This document shows positions 1-10,171 of a stretch of DNA of 53,818 nt, one piece after another. The notes under the pieces are model-generated. The model saw only the letters and a list, made by a program, of their open reading frames with translations. It did no database searches and was not told where the DNA came from. Positions within the stretch are counted from its first letter, which is position 1. Each line of letters starts with the position of its first letter. The position numbers were made by a program, and so were the translations under genes. Source of the stretch: Actinomycetes bacterium (GTDB taxonomy: Bacteria; Bacillota; Sulfobacillia; Sulfobacillales; JAIMBI01); assembly GCA_023565505.1 (NCBI GenBank), contig JAIMBI010000024.1, positions 1 to 53,818 on the forward strand, read 5' to 3'.

Positions 1-663
1 GAAGGATCTGATGAACCGATCCAGGCCGCACACGAAGACCTGCTTTCCATCGGGAGCGAAAGCAACGCCCGTCAGGGCCATATTCGAGGCTTTGATCGAT
101 TTGACTTCTTTCTTCTCGGCGAGGCTCCAGATTTTGAGAGTTTGATCCTGACTGGCGCTGGCCAACCATTTGCCGTCCGGGCTGAATGACAACGCGTAGA
201 CGGAGCCGGCGTGCGCGCCCAGGTTCTTCACTTCTTTGCCGTCACTCGCTTGCCATAAACGGACCGATTTATCAGCACTTCCCGAGGCGAGAAATTGGCC
301 ATCGGGGCTGAAGGCGATCGCATCGACGATGTCGCCGTGACCTTTGATCTCGATCGTCGCTTTGCCTTCGGCGAGCTTCCAGAGTTTGATCGTTTTGTCC
401 AGAACGGAAGAGGCGAGAAAAGTCCCGTCGGGTCGGTAAGCGACACAGTAGACCGGACCTTGATGTCCCTCGAAAGTGTGGGTGTTTTTTCCGGTGGCGA
501 TTTCCCACAATTTGATGGTGCCGTCGAATCCCGCCGTGGCGAGTTGTTTGCCATCGGGACTCACCGCGACGCTATGCACCAGGTCCGAGTGGCCTTTGAA
601 TTCGGGGGCGGTCTGAGCAGCGACGGGAGCGGTGAGAAGGCAGCACCAGATCGTGTGACGCAT
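1..663 (-). CDS. WD40-repeat exported protein, partial
   Basis: Reading the minus strand from ATG at 663 gives 221 codons that run off the window edge without a stop. The first ~16 residues look like a short signal peptide ending in VAAQ. Five WD40 units follow; four have an SPDG-type or RPDG turn and a KLW/RLW/KIW strand, and the fifth has APDG. WD40 propellers are protein-interaction scaffolds, and the partner cannot be told here. The composition is less GC-rich than everything downstream, and the style (signal peptide plus simple WD40 repeats) is typical of Planctomycetes. It starts 31 nt after the upstream dehydrogenase stop. It may be transferred DNA or a chimeric assembly end. Confidence 0.8.
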   Translation of the reverse strand, partial: MRHTIWCCLLTAPVAAQTAPEFKGHSDLVHSVAVSPDGKQLATAGFDGTIKLWEIATGKNTHTFEGHQGPVYCVAYRPDGTFLASSVLDKTIKLWKLAEGKATIEIKGHGDIVDAIAFSPDGQFLASGSADKSVRLWQASDGKEVKNLGAHAGSVYALSFSPDGKWLASASQDQTLKIWSLAEKKEVKSIKASNMALTGVAFAPDGKQVFVCGLDRFIRSF

Positions 664-694
664 GGCAAAACTCCAGAGGCCCGCGACAAACGGG

Positions 695-2281
695 TCAATG
701 AATCGAAGGCGGGGAGGGAACGAAGCCGTGGCGCATCGTATTCTCGCAGATAGCTCGAGGCAACAGGAACTGCTGGAGATAATCCGGTCCCCCCGCTTTT
801 GAACCGATGCCGGAGAGTTTGAACCCGCCGAAAGGTTGGCGATCAACGAGCGCTCCGGTGATTTTGCGATTGATGTAGAGATTGCCGACCTCGAACTCTT
901 CTCGAGCTTGCTCGATCCGATCCCGCCGCCGTGTGTAGACCGATCCGGTCAGGCCGTACTCTGTCCCGTTCGCAATGCGGAGAGCCTCGTCGAAGTCCTT
1001 GGCCCTCATCACCGCCAGCACCGGTCCGAATATCTCTTCCTGACCCAGCTTCGACGCGGGGTCCACATCGCCGAAGATCGTCGGCTGGATGAAATACCCC
1101 TCGTTGCCGACGCGACCGCCTCCATAGAGCAGGCGGGCATGGTGCTTGCCCCAGTCGATGTAAGCCATGATCTTGTCGAAGGCCCGCTGGTCGATGACCG
1201 GCCCCATGTCGCTCTCCGGATCGTCCGCCTGGCCCACGCGCAGTCGTTCGGTGAGGGCGACCACCCGCTCGACCACCGCCTCGTAAACCGGCTCGACCAG
1301 GATCGCCCGCGAGCATGCCGAACACTTCTGTCCCTGAAAGCCGAACGCCGAGGTCACGATTCCTTGCGCGGCATCATCCAGGTCGGCCGTCTCGTCGACG
1401 ATGATGGCGTCCTTCCCGCCCATCTCCGCGACCACCCGCTTAATCCAGCGCTGTCCCTTGCCCGCCTGCGCCGCCAACGCGTTGATCCGCAGGCCGACCT
1501 CCCGGGACCCGGTGAACGACACGAAGCGGACACGGGGGTGGGAGACCAAGTAGTCGCCGATGACCCCACCGTCTCCGGGCAGAAGGTTAATCACCCCCGG
1601 CGGCAGTCCGGCTTCTTCCATAATGTCCATGAATTTTTCCGCGATGACGGGAGTGGGGCTCGCCGGCTTCAGAACGACCGGGTTCCCGGCTACGACGGCT
1701 CCCGCCGTCATCCCGGTCAGGATGGCCAAAGGAAAATTCCAGGGCGGGATGATGGCCCCGACACCGAGCGGGACATAGAAAGCCGTGTCGTCCTCACCCT
1801 CCAGCGGGGTCAACGGCACCGGCCGGTCGAGTTCTTCCATATGCCGCCCGTAGTACTCCAGAAAGTCGATCGCTTCCGCGACATCCGCATCGGCTTCCGG
1901 CCAGTTCTTGCCGGCTTCGAAGACTTCCCATGCCGCGAGTTCCAACCTGCGCCGACGCATGATGGCCGCGGCCCGATAGAGGTATCGCGCCCGAACCGCA
2001 CCCGGCTGCCGCCGAAAGATGCCGAACGCTTCCCATCCCGCGTCCAGGGCTTCGTCGATGTGGGACGCCGTGGCTTTCGACACACGCCCGATGACCTCGT
2101 TGGGTCGACCGGGGTTGGTCGACACGATGGCCTCGTCCGTGAACACCCGACGGCCGCCGATGACCAGCGGGTAGGACCGGCCCATAGCCGCCCGCACGGC
2201 CTCCAGCGCAGCCCCCATGGCCCGCCGGTTCTCCGGCGCCGAGAAGTCCGTGAGTGCCTGGTGCCTGTACGGCAATACCAC
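695..2281 (-). CDS. rocA: delta-1-pyrroline-5-carboxylate dehydrogenase
   Basis: Oxidises glutamate-semialdehyde/P5C to glutamate with NAD+, the second step of proline and arginine catabolism in the cytoplasm. This is an aldehyde dehydrogenase superfamily protein of 528 residues. The N-terminal LPYRHQALTDFS block is typical of RocA/PruA P5C dehydrogenases. The NAD-binding SFTGSREVG motif, the catalytic glutamate in EMGGKDA and the catalytic cysteine in GQKCSACSR are all present. I chose GTG at 2281 because a GGGAGG ribosome site lies just upstream and the family N-terminus starts there; a longer frame upstream has no family similarity. It is preceded on the same strand by a thioesterase. Confidence 0.93.
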   Translation of the reverse strand: MVLPYRHQALTDFSAPENRRAMGAALEAVRAAMGRSYPLVIGGRRVFTDEAIVSTNPGRPNEVIGRVSKATASHIDEALDAGWEAFGIFRRQPGAVRARYLYRAAAIMRRRRLELAAWEVFEAGKNWPEADADVAEAIDFLEYYGRHMEELDRPVPLTPLEGEDDTAFYVPLGVGAIIPPWNFPLAILTGMTAGAVVAGNPVVLKPASPTPVIAEKFMDIMEEAGLPPGVINLLPGDGGVIGDYLVSHPRVRFVSFTGSREVGLRINALAAQAGKGQRWIKRVVAEMGGKDAIIVDETADLDDAAQGIVTSAFGFQGQKCSACSRAILVEPVYEAVVERVVALTERLRVGQADDPESDMGPVIDQRAFDKIMAYIDWGKHHARLLYGGGRVGNEGYFIQPTIFGDVDPASKLGQEEIFGPVLAVMRAKDFDEALRIANGTEYGLTGSVYTRRRDRIEQAREEFEVGNLYINRKITGALVDRQPFGGFKLSGIGSKAGGPDYLQQFLLPRAICENTMRHGFVPSPPSIH

Positions 2282-2327
2282 CCTTGTGCCTCCCTTCGTC
2301 CGGCAGTCTCGCCACTCGACCCCCTCT

Positions 2328-2783
2328 TCATGCCTCTTCCGGGGCATCCATGCCGTCCGCCAGCGATGCGTACAGGTCCGGTGCCGCCTTTCGAAGGTTG
2401 ACTGGTCGTCCGGCACGGACGAATGTATGCTCGGTCGTCCCGGACGCGACGGCCACCCCGTCCCGTAACACGCGATATTGGAAGGTGACGCGCGTCGGGG
2501 TCAACCCCTCCGCCCAGACACCCACCGTCAACTGGTCTCCGGGGTGGACGGCACGATGAAACTGCGCCCGACAGGACAGAACCAACAGCTCGATCCCCCG
2601 CGGACGCACAGCCTCGTAGTAGGGCAGGCCCCGGGCCGCCAGCCAAGCGACACGACCTTCGGAGAACCAGTCGAAGACATGGGGATGATATAGGATGCCG
2701 GCCGGATCACATTCGGCCCAGCGGACTGTTACCCTCATCTGGCACATCGGTCCCGAGGGCGTGGACTTCGGCGCAACCGGCAT
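2328..2783 (-). CDS. 4HBT-family acyl-CoA thioesterase
   Basis: Single hotdog-fold domain of 151 residues. The stretch WAECDPAGILYHPHVFDWF carries the aspartate and the YH-P-F pattern of 4-hydroxybenzoyl-CoA thioesterase/YbgC-type enzymes, which hydrolyse acyl-CoA thioesters in the cytoplasm. The substrate cannot be deduced. It lies 46 nt upstream of the P5C dehydrogenase on the same strand, so the two may be cotranscribed. The first ~14 residues are a non-conserved lead; an internal ATG (MRVTVRWAE) would also be a plausible start. Confidence 0.85.
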   Translation of the reverse strand: MPVAPKSTPSGPMCQMRVTVRWAECDPAGILYHPHVFDWFSEGRVAWLAARGLPYYEAVRPRGIELLVLSCRAQFHRAVHPGDQLTVGVWAEGLTPTRVTFQYRVLRDGVAVASGTTEHTFVRAGRPVNLRKAAPDLYASLADGMDAPEEA

Positions 2784-2918
2784 GGTCTTGTCTCCCCCCG
2801 CTTACACTCTAATGCAAGGGGAAGATGACCCGCGGCCCGCATCTGCCGGCCGGAAGAAGAATCCGGCACAAAAAAAGAGCCGCCAGCTCGTGCGGCCTTT
2901 GGGTGCTGTCCGCTATGG

Positions 2919-2994
2919 TGGTGGCCCTAAGCGGATTCGAACCGCTGTTTCCGGAATGAGGGTCCGGCGTCCTAGGCCTCTAGACGATAGGGCC
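2919..2994 (-). tRNA. tRNA-Glu (anticodon CTC)
   Basis: A complete 76-nt cloverleaf with encoded CCA: acceptor GGCCCTA/TAGGGCC, D arm GTCTAGAGGCCTAGGAC, anticodon stem CCGGA/TCCGG, and T arm with TTCGAAT. The anticodon loop reads CCCTCAT, giving CTC. Position 33 is therefore C instead of the near-universal U. It lies 3 nt from tRNA-Gln on the same strand. Confidence 0.93.
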
Positions 2995-2997
2995 ATT

Positions 2998-3071
2998 TGG
3001 CTGGGGGACCAGGATTCGAACCTGGGCGAGGTGATCCAGAGTCACCTATGCTACCGCTACATCATCCCCCA
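2998..3071 (-). tRNA. tRNA-Gln (anticodon CTG)
   Basis: A 74-nt cloverleaf with acceptor TGGGGGA/TCCCCCA, anticodon stem GGTGA/TCACC, anticodon loop CTCTGGA (CTG), T arm CCAGG-TTCGAAT-CCTGG, and encoded GCCA end. It is in tandem with tRNA-Glu. Confidence 0.95.
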
Positions 3072-3253
3072 GCAGCGTGATGCATTATACCCGTTTGCGG
3101 GGCCGAACACAAGTGGCGTGGGCAGGGAACGAGCCGTCGGCGGTTGAACGGCCCCGGGAAGGCGCTTAGACTAATGGAGGACTGGTCCGGCGGCGAAGGC
3201 TGGGCTTGCGTCGCGGACCACCCGGATCCGGTGGATGAGGGGAGGGATGACAC

Positions 3254-4150
3254 GTGGCTCGCCGTCGCTGGTACGGACGGGACATGGGACTGTCCGTCCG
3301 GATGTTCATCGTGATGCTGCTGCTCGCGGCCCTTTATCTTGCGTTCATCCTGGTCCTCGACGCATTGCATGTCCCCATCGGAACGCTCGTCGTCATCGTG
3401 GGCTTGATGCTTGTGGTGCAGTACTACTATGCCGACCATCTGGTCCTGCTGGCTACGGGAGCCCGCGTGGTGTCTCCCCGTGAGGCCCCCGAGCTTCACC
3501 AGATCGTGGACCGTCTCTGCCAGATGGCGGACTTGCCCAAACCCACTGTGGCGATCATTCCCACCGACATGCCGAATGCCTTTGCCACAGGTCGTAACCC
3601 GCAACACAGCGTGGTCGCGGTCACGGAAGGCCTTCTCCGTCGGCTGGACCGCGACGAGGTCGAGGCGGTGCTCGGTCACGAACTGAGTCACGTGAAGAAC
3701 CGCGACATGGCGGTCATCACGTTTGCCAGTTTCTTCGCCACCGTGGCGTCTGTCATCGTCCAACAATTCTTCTGGTTCGGCTTCGCCATGGAAGGGCGTC
3801 GCCGCGAGAACGAGAACGCCGCGGTCCTGGTATGGTTGGTTTCTGTGCTCGTTTGGGCGATCAGCTACCTTCTGATCCGGGCCCTGTCCCGCTATCGGGA
3901 GCTCGCGGCCGACCGTGGCTCGGCGTTCATCACCGGCCGGCCGTCCGTCCTCGCGTCGGCCCTTATCAAGATCTCCCAGGCGATGCAACGGATCCCGGAT
4001 CGTGACCTGCGGCAGGCCGAAGCGCTCAGTGCCTTCTTCATCATCCCGGCGTTGCGCCGAGACAGCTTAATGGCTCTCCTGTCCACCCACCCGCCTCTCC
4101 GCGTGCGGCTGGAGCAGTTGGAACGGCTCGAGCAGGAGATGGAGCGCTGA
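3254..4150 (+). CDS. htpX: HtpX-type M48 membrane metalloprotease
   Basis: Zinc-dependent membrane protease (M48B) that degrades misfolded membrane proteins under envelope stress. About 298 residues: two N-terminal membrane segments (residues ~12-60), the zinc motif HELSH in GHELSHVKNRD with a downstream glutamate in RYRELAADR, and further hydrophobic segments around 155-205. The GTG start at 3254 follows a GGGGAGGG ribosome site. Its stop TGA overlaps the ATG of the next gene (ATGA), so it is translationally coupled to the PspAB-like gene. It converges on pspA-pspAA, which points to a membrane-stress role. Confidence 0.93.
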   Translation: MARRRWYGRDMGLSVRMFIVMLLLAALYLAFILVLDALHVPIGTLVVIVGLMLVVQYYYADHLVLLATGARVVSPREAPELHQIVDRLCQMADLPKPTVAIIPTDMPNAFATGRNPQHSVVAVTEGLLRRLDRDEVEAVLGHELSHVKNRDMAVITFASFFATVASVIVQQFFWFGFAMEGRRRENENAAVLVWLVSVLVWAISYLLIRALSRYRELAADRGSAFITGRPSVLASALIKISQAMQRIPDRDLRQAEALSAFFIIPALRRDSLMALLSTHPPLRVRLEQLERLEQEMER

Positions 4151-4704
4151 TGGGCTTTTTCGACGCCCTCTTCGGCCGTGTCCGCCCGTCCCCGCCGAAG
4201 CGGGATCGGCTGTTTGCCCTTGCCACTGCCGGACCCGATATCGAAGACCGCCTCGGCGCGCGATTTGCAGGGCGCGCAGCCGTCGTCCTGAGGGCCACGG
4301 AGGCGTCGCATTTTCTGAAGCTCCAACAGGAGTTGGCGGACATCCTGAAGATCGGAGGCCCGGATCTGCCCGTCAAGGCAGAACAGGCCGAGGACAACCT
4401 CGGGTTCCGCTGGGTCGTCCTACGGACCGACGAGCTCGCCGACGTACTGGCCGCCATTCGGCTCGTGGAGAACCTCGCCGAAGACGCGGGCTTCCCGGAC
4501 GCGCTGCTGGCCGCCCTCTTCGACTTCGGCCGTTGGGCACTGGTTTGGAGCTACCGCCGCGGAAGCTTTTATCCTTTTGCCCAGACAGGTCCCGCCCAAC
4601 GGGACCGCGCGCTGGAGATGCGGGTCGGAGCCGTTTTGGGACGGACCCTGCCCGTTGAGCAAGACCTCGAGACCTGGTATCCGCTCTGGGATCCGCCCTG
4701 GTAG
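4150..4704 (+). CDS. PspA-associated protein PspAB
   Basis: A soluble 184-residue protein beginning MGFFDALFGR and ending in a WYPLWD block. It has the length and N-terminal pattern of the PspAB family, which is found next to htpX and pspA in Actinobacteria and Chloroflexi. The biochemical role is not established; involvement in the phage-shock/membrane-stress response is inferred from context. The start codon overlaps the htpX stop by one base. Confidence 0.8.
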   Translation: MGFFDALFGRVRPSPPKRDRLFALATAGPDIEDRLGARFAGRAAVVLRATEASHFLKLQQELADILKIGGPDLPVKAEQAEDNLGFRWVVLRTDELADVLAAIRLVENLAEDAGFPDALLAALFDFGRWALVWSYRRGSFYPFAQTGPAQRDRALEMRVGAVLGRTLPVEQDLETWYPLWDPPW

Positions 4705-4762
4705 CCGCACAGGGAACGCCCTCCATGTCGGCAGGGTTCCCCGATTCCCCTCTCTAAAATCT

Positions 4763-5035
4763 CTAAAAAAGAATCTTGTGCTCGTCGAACAGGCGGCGGG
4801 CTTCGTGCACGGTCATATCGGGAGCCGGGAGCACGAGTTCCGACTCAGCGAGGGCGTCAAGCGGCAGCGGGCGTCCCCTCCGGACGACAGCGACGGCCTC
4901 CGCCAGGTGCCGGGCAAATGCCTCCGCGTCTTCCCGTCGGACAGCGTCCAGAAGCTCTTCGTCAACGTGCCGAAGCGCGTCGAGGTCGGCTCCTTCCACC
5001 TCGAACTGCCCCTCGCTCATGATCCGCACGATCAC
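4763..5035 (-). CDS. PspA-associated protein PspAA
   Basis: A 90-residue protein starting MIVRIMSEGQFEVEGADLD, the family signature of PspAA, a small partner encoded directly after pspA. The GTG start at 5035 overlaps the pspA stop (GTGA), so translation is coupled. An internal ATG at 5020 is less likely because the conserved IVRI strand precedes it. Function is by association with PspA; the mechanism is unknown. Confidence 0.8.
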   Translation of the reverse strand: MIVRIMSEGQFEVEGADLDALRHVDEELLDAVRREDAEAFARHLAEAVAVVRRGRPLPLDALAESELVLPAPDMTVHEARRLFDEHKILF

Positions 5036-5739
5036 GGCGAGGCACCTCCCACCTCTTGCTTCAAGCGTGCCAGCTCCGCTTCGATATTTTGTCCCGCCTT
5101 CACCCTGTTCAGTTCATCCTGAAGCCGGTCCCCGGTGGTCGTCGGGTCTTCCAGCGTGCCGTTCGCCAGCAACTCGTCGATCGCCTGAGCCCGCGCCTGC
5201 ATGGCCTCGGTCTTGTCCTGGGCACGCTGCATCGCCAACCCGACGTCTGCCATCTCTTCAGACAGGCCCGAAGCCGCCTCGCCGATCTTCACCTGGGCCT
5301 CGGCAGCCGAGTACTTCGCCTTGATGACTTCCTTCTGGGTCCGGAAGGCCTCCACCTTGGCCGACAGTTTCTGCTCCAGCGTCACGAGCTTGGCTTCTTC
5401 TTTCTCCAGGTCCGCGATCTGGGCGTGAAGCCCCTCGAGTTGCTGACGCGCCGTCTCCCTGCGCGTCAGGGCCTCCCGGGCCAGATCCTCACGCCCCTGG
5501 GCCAACGCCGTGCGCGCATCCTCCTCCCACTTTTGGACCTGTTCCTGCAGACGGGCGGCCTGGAGCTCGATGCGCTTCTTGGACGTTACGACATCGGCGA
5601 CTCCCCGTCGAACCTGCTGCAGCTGCTCCAGTTGCCGCTGGTACGAGTATTCCAGCGTCTCCCTGGGATCTTCCACCTGATCCAAGACCTTGGACACCTT
5701 GGCCTTGAATATGGTGGACATGCGCGCCATCAGCCCCAT
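5032..5739 (-). CDS. pspA: PspA/IM30-family membrane-stress protein
   Basis: A 235-residue coiled-coil protein of the phage-shock protein A/Vipp1 (ESCRT-III-like) family that binds stressed membranes and keeps them tight. It has the conserved N-terminal amphipathic segment and the DPRETLEYSYQRQLEQL block, then long heptad-rich helices (residues ~25-190). It is followed by a GTGA-overlapping pspAA, and together they converge with htpX-pspAB. The start at 5739 gives MGLMARMST; a second in-frame ATG four codons in is also possible. Confidence 0.92.
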   Translation of the reverse strand: MGLMARMSTIFKAKVSKVLDQVEDPRETLEYSYQRQLEQLQQVRRGVADVVTSKKRIELQAARLQEQVQKWEEDARTALAQGREDLAREALTRRETARQQLEGLHAQIADLEKEEAKLVTLEQKLSAKVEAFRTQKEVIKAKYSAAEAQVKIGEAASGLSEEMADVGLAMQRAQDKTEAMQARAQAIDELLANGTLEDPTTTGDRLQDELNRVKAGQNIEAELARLKQEVGGASP

Positions 5740-5881
5740 GTCCTCTCCCTCCTTGCCTCCTTAGAACCTCTGCCGGCGGGTCGCCCTCGTGCCCTCAGTA
5801 TACCGCCAAAAAGACCCCGCCGACGCCGCCGCGATAACCGGGGTCGGCGAGGGGCATGATGTCCCACGAGGAGGGTAGGAC

Positions 5882-8176
<2,295 letters not shown>

Positions 8177-8334
8177 GCTTCACCTCGAGCGCTCGTTCCA
8201 CTCTGCCGGTATTATACCACCCGGCCGACCGGCCCCCATGGCGACGTCGGCGTCCTGCCCGAGACGAAAATCGCTTTTCCCTTACAAAAAACGGCAGCCA
8301 ACGCCGGTTTCCGAAGGAAAATCTTGATATTTTC

Positions 8335-8363
8335 TTGACACGAGGTACCAAAACTGGCTAAAT
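8335..8363 (+). promoter_or_regulatory. sigma-A-type promoter of the riboswitch/NlpC gene
   Basis: TTGACA (8335-8340) and CTAAAT (8358-8363) are separated by 17 bp in an AT-rich stretch directly before the riboswitch. The expected transcription start is near 8370. Confidence 0.75.
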
Positions 8364-8370
8364 GAATGCC

Positions 8371-8506
8371 GTTAGCGTGCCGAATCTCCAAGCGGAGTAC
8401 GGGGGAACGACACCAAAGACCGGTGAATCCGACATCGTTCGGTAGGGGGCACCTTCTCCCCCGAACCGTAGGGCCCTCCCTAGAAAACTAACCCCGGAGG
8501 CAGAAC
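8371..8506 (+). promoter_or_regulatory. c-di-AMP riboswitch (ydaO-yuaA type)
   Basis: The leader contains, in order, the conserved blocks of the ydaO/yuaA c-di-AMP riboswitch: GTGCCGAATCT, GGGGGAACGA, GGTGAATCCG, CGGTAGGGG, CTCCCCCGAACCGT, and AACTAACCCCGGAGGC. The class typically shuts off cell-wall hydrolase and potassium transport genes when c-di-AMP is high. Here it precedes an NlpC/P60 hydrolase, a classic target. Boundaries are approximate. Confidence 0.88.
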
Positions 8507-8527
8507 GAGAAGGAAGGATGACGCAGG

Positions 8528-9724
8528 CTGACAGCCCATCGCAAACCGCGCAGGCATTTTGGCACGGTTGCCGTCGGCATGGCCGTCACGATGGTCCCGG
8601 CGTTCTCGCAGGCCGCACAGGCCGCGAGTGTCCTGACAGATGGAAGCAGAGGGCCGGACGTCACCTACGCCGAACGCGCCCTGCAAGAACTCGGCTATTA
8701 TCACGGTACTCTCGACGGGATGTACGGTCCTGAGTTGTTCCAGGCCGTCAGGACGTTCCAGGCGACACATCACCTCGCCCCCGACGGAATCGTCGGGCCG
8801 GAGACGTGGGCGGCGTTGTCTGCCGCGTTGAGCCACTCCGCGTCGGCCTCGCCCACCTTCGAAGCGGCACCGTCGGGTATCCTTCGCGAGGGCGACACCG
8901 GGCCCGCCGTAGCCGAGCTCCAACGTCTACTCAACGCCCACGGAGCCAACATCCCGGTGGACGGCGACTTCGGACCCGCCACGAAGGCGGCCCTGCTGGC
9001 CTTTCAACGTGCCCAAGGACTCGTCGCCGACGGCGTCGCCGGTCCGCAGACCATGCATGCCCTCAACGCGGCCCCTTCGGCTGCTCCCGCCAGTCCCACC
9101 GCATCGTCGTCGTGGCTGCAGCTGGGCTCACGAGGGGCGGCCGTCGCCGTGCTCCAGCGCGAGCTCACCGCGTTGGGCTACAACACGCACGGCGTCGACG
9201 GGGTCTTCGGCCCCGCTACCCGGGCAGCCGTCATCGCGTTCCAACGGGCGGAAGGGTTGACCGCCGACGGGGTCGTCGGCCCCGGTACCCTGGCCGCCCT
9301 GCACCGTGCTCAGACGACCAGCCGCAGTGCCCCCTCGGCGTCGATGGGTACCGGGTTAGCCATCGCCGGCTACGCTCAGAGCTTGATCGGCACCGCCTAT
9401 CGATGGGGCGGAGCCTCTCCATCGACCGGGTTCGACTGCTCCGGCCTGGTCCAATGGGTCTTCCAGCACTTCGGCATCGCGATGCCGCGGTCGTCGTACG
9501 AGCAGTACAACGTAGGTGAACACGTCGCGTACGACGAACTGGCCCCGGGCGACTTGGTGTTTTTCTCCACCGACGGTCCGGGAGCCAGCCACGTCGGGAT
9601 CTACATCGGAGGCGGCGAATTCGTCTCGGCGGACACCTACGCCACCGGCGTGCACAGGAATTCGCTCGGCAGCTCCTATTGGCTCTCTCACTTTATCGGG
9701 GCCGTACGGCCGCCGGGTGTATGA
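8528..9724 (+). CDS. secreted peptidoglycan hydrolase, 3 PG-binding domains + NlpC/P60
   Basis: An exported cell-wall endopeptidase. Three PG_binding_1 repeats (ending in D-G-x-x-G-P-x-T) are followed by a linker and a C-terminal NlpC/P60 domain with Cys in FDCSGLVQW, His in SHVGIYIG, and a third polar residue. The in-frame ATG at 8579 would give a signal peptide lacking its basic n-region. Extending back to CTG at 8528 gives an RKPRRHF-rich n-region, a hydrophobic core and an AQA-type cleavage site, placed 9-10 nt after a GAAGGAAGG site. I therefore prefer the CTG start. An ATG at 8518 is in another frame. A riboswitch lies upstream and a terminator downstream. Confidence 0.9.
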   Translation: MTAHRKPRRHFGTVAVGMAVTMVPAFSQAAQAASVLTDGSRGPDVTYAERALQELGYYHGTLDGMYGPELFQAVRTFQATHHLAPDGIVGPETWAALSAALSHSASASPTFEAAPSGILREGDTGPAVAELQRLLNAHGANIPVDGDFGPATKAALLAFQRAQGLVADGVAGPQTMHALNAAPSAAPASPTASSSWLQLGSRGAAVAVLQRELTALGYNTHGVDGVFGPATRAAVIAFQRAEGLTADGVVGPGTLAALHRAQTTSRSAPSASMGTGLAIAGYAQSLIGTAYRWGGASPSTGFDCSGLVQWVFQHFGIAMPRSSYEQYNVGEHVAYDELAPGDLVFFSTDGPGASHVGIYIGGGEFVSADTYATGVHRNSLGSSYWLSHFIGAVRPPGV

Positions 9725-9753
9725 GGGGCGGGGCGACCCGCCCCTCTCTCGTT
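9723..9753 (+). terminator. Rho-independent terminator of the NlpC/P60 gene
   Basis: A perfect 10-bp stem GAGGGGCGGG/CCCGCCCCTC with a 4-nt loop, followed by TCTCGTT, begins within the stop codon region of the hydrolase. Confidence 0.8.
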
Positions 9754-9806
9754 GCACGGGTCAAACCCTTGGGAGACGTGCCGATGTGAGCCCGGAGGAG
9801 GTCGCT

Positions 9807-10142
9807 ATGCCCGCCCGCTCGCTCGTCCGCCTGTTGACGGTAGGCGCCATCGTGGTGGCCCAGGCCGCCGGGGGACCATGGTACTGGCTGGGCTACATAC
9901 TCGCCGGTCTCGTCGTCTGGGGCATCGCGACCGCCCTCCGCCGCCCCGCCTCGGGCTGGACCGGTGCCATGGCCCTGGTCCTGTGGCTGTTGCTGCACGA
10001 GGGCTGGATCAATCCTGTCGTGGGGGCGGTCCTGCTCACCCTGTGCGGCGGTCTGTTCACGCTGCTTTGGTTGCACGGCCCCCGCACCGCCCATCGCCGG
10101 ACGGTCCCGGCACGGCCCCCGCTCGGGCGGCAGGCCGGCTGA
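9807..10142 (+). CDS. small integral membrane protein, unknown
   Basis: A 111-residue hydrophobic protein with about four predicted membrane segments (residues ~6-20, 24-43, 50-66, 69-88) and a basic, proline-rich tail. The ATG at 9807 has a CGGAGGAG site 7 nt upstream. I do not recognise a family. It sits between the hydrolase terminator and a MarR regulator whose start is 29 nt downstream, so it could share that regulator's transcript. Confidence 0.65.
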   Translation: MPARSLVRLLTVGAIVVAQAAGGPWYWLGYILAGLVVWGIATALRRPASGWTGAMALVLWLLLHEGWINPVVGAVLLTLCGGLFTLLWLHGPRTAHRRTVPARPPLGRQAG

Positions 10143-10171
10143 GCCACCGGTTGTTATACTGACCACGGGGG

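Noticed and set aside
8518..8733. 71-codon frame from ATG 8518 after the riboswitch
   Set aside because: It overlaps the signal peptide of the hydrolase in another frame and has no conserved sequence; it is kept only as a hint of a possible frameshift.
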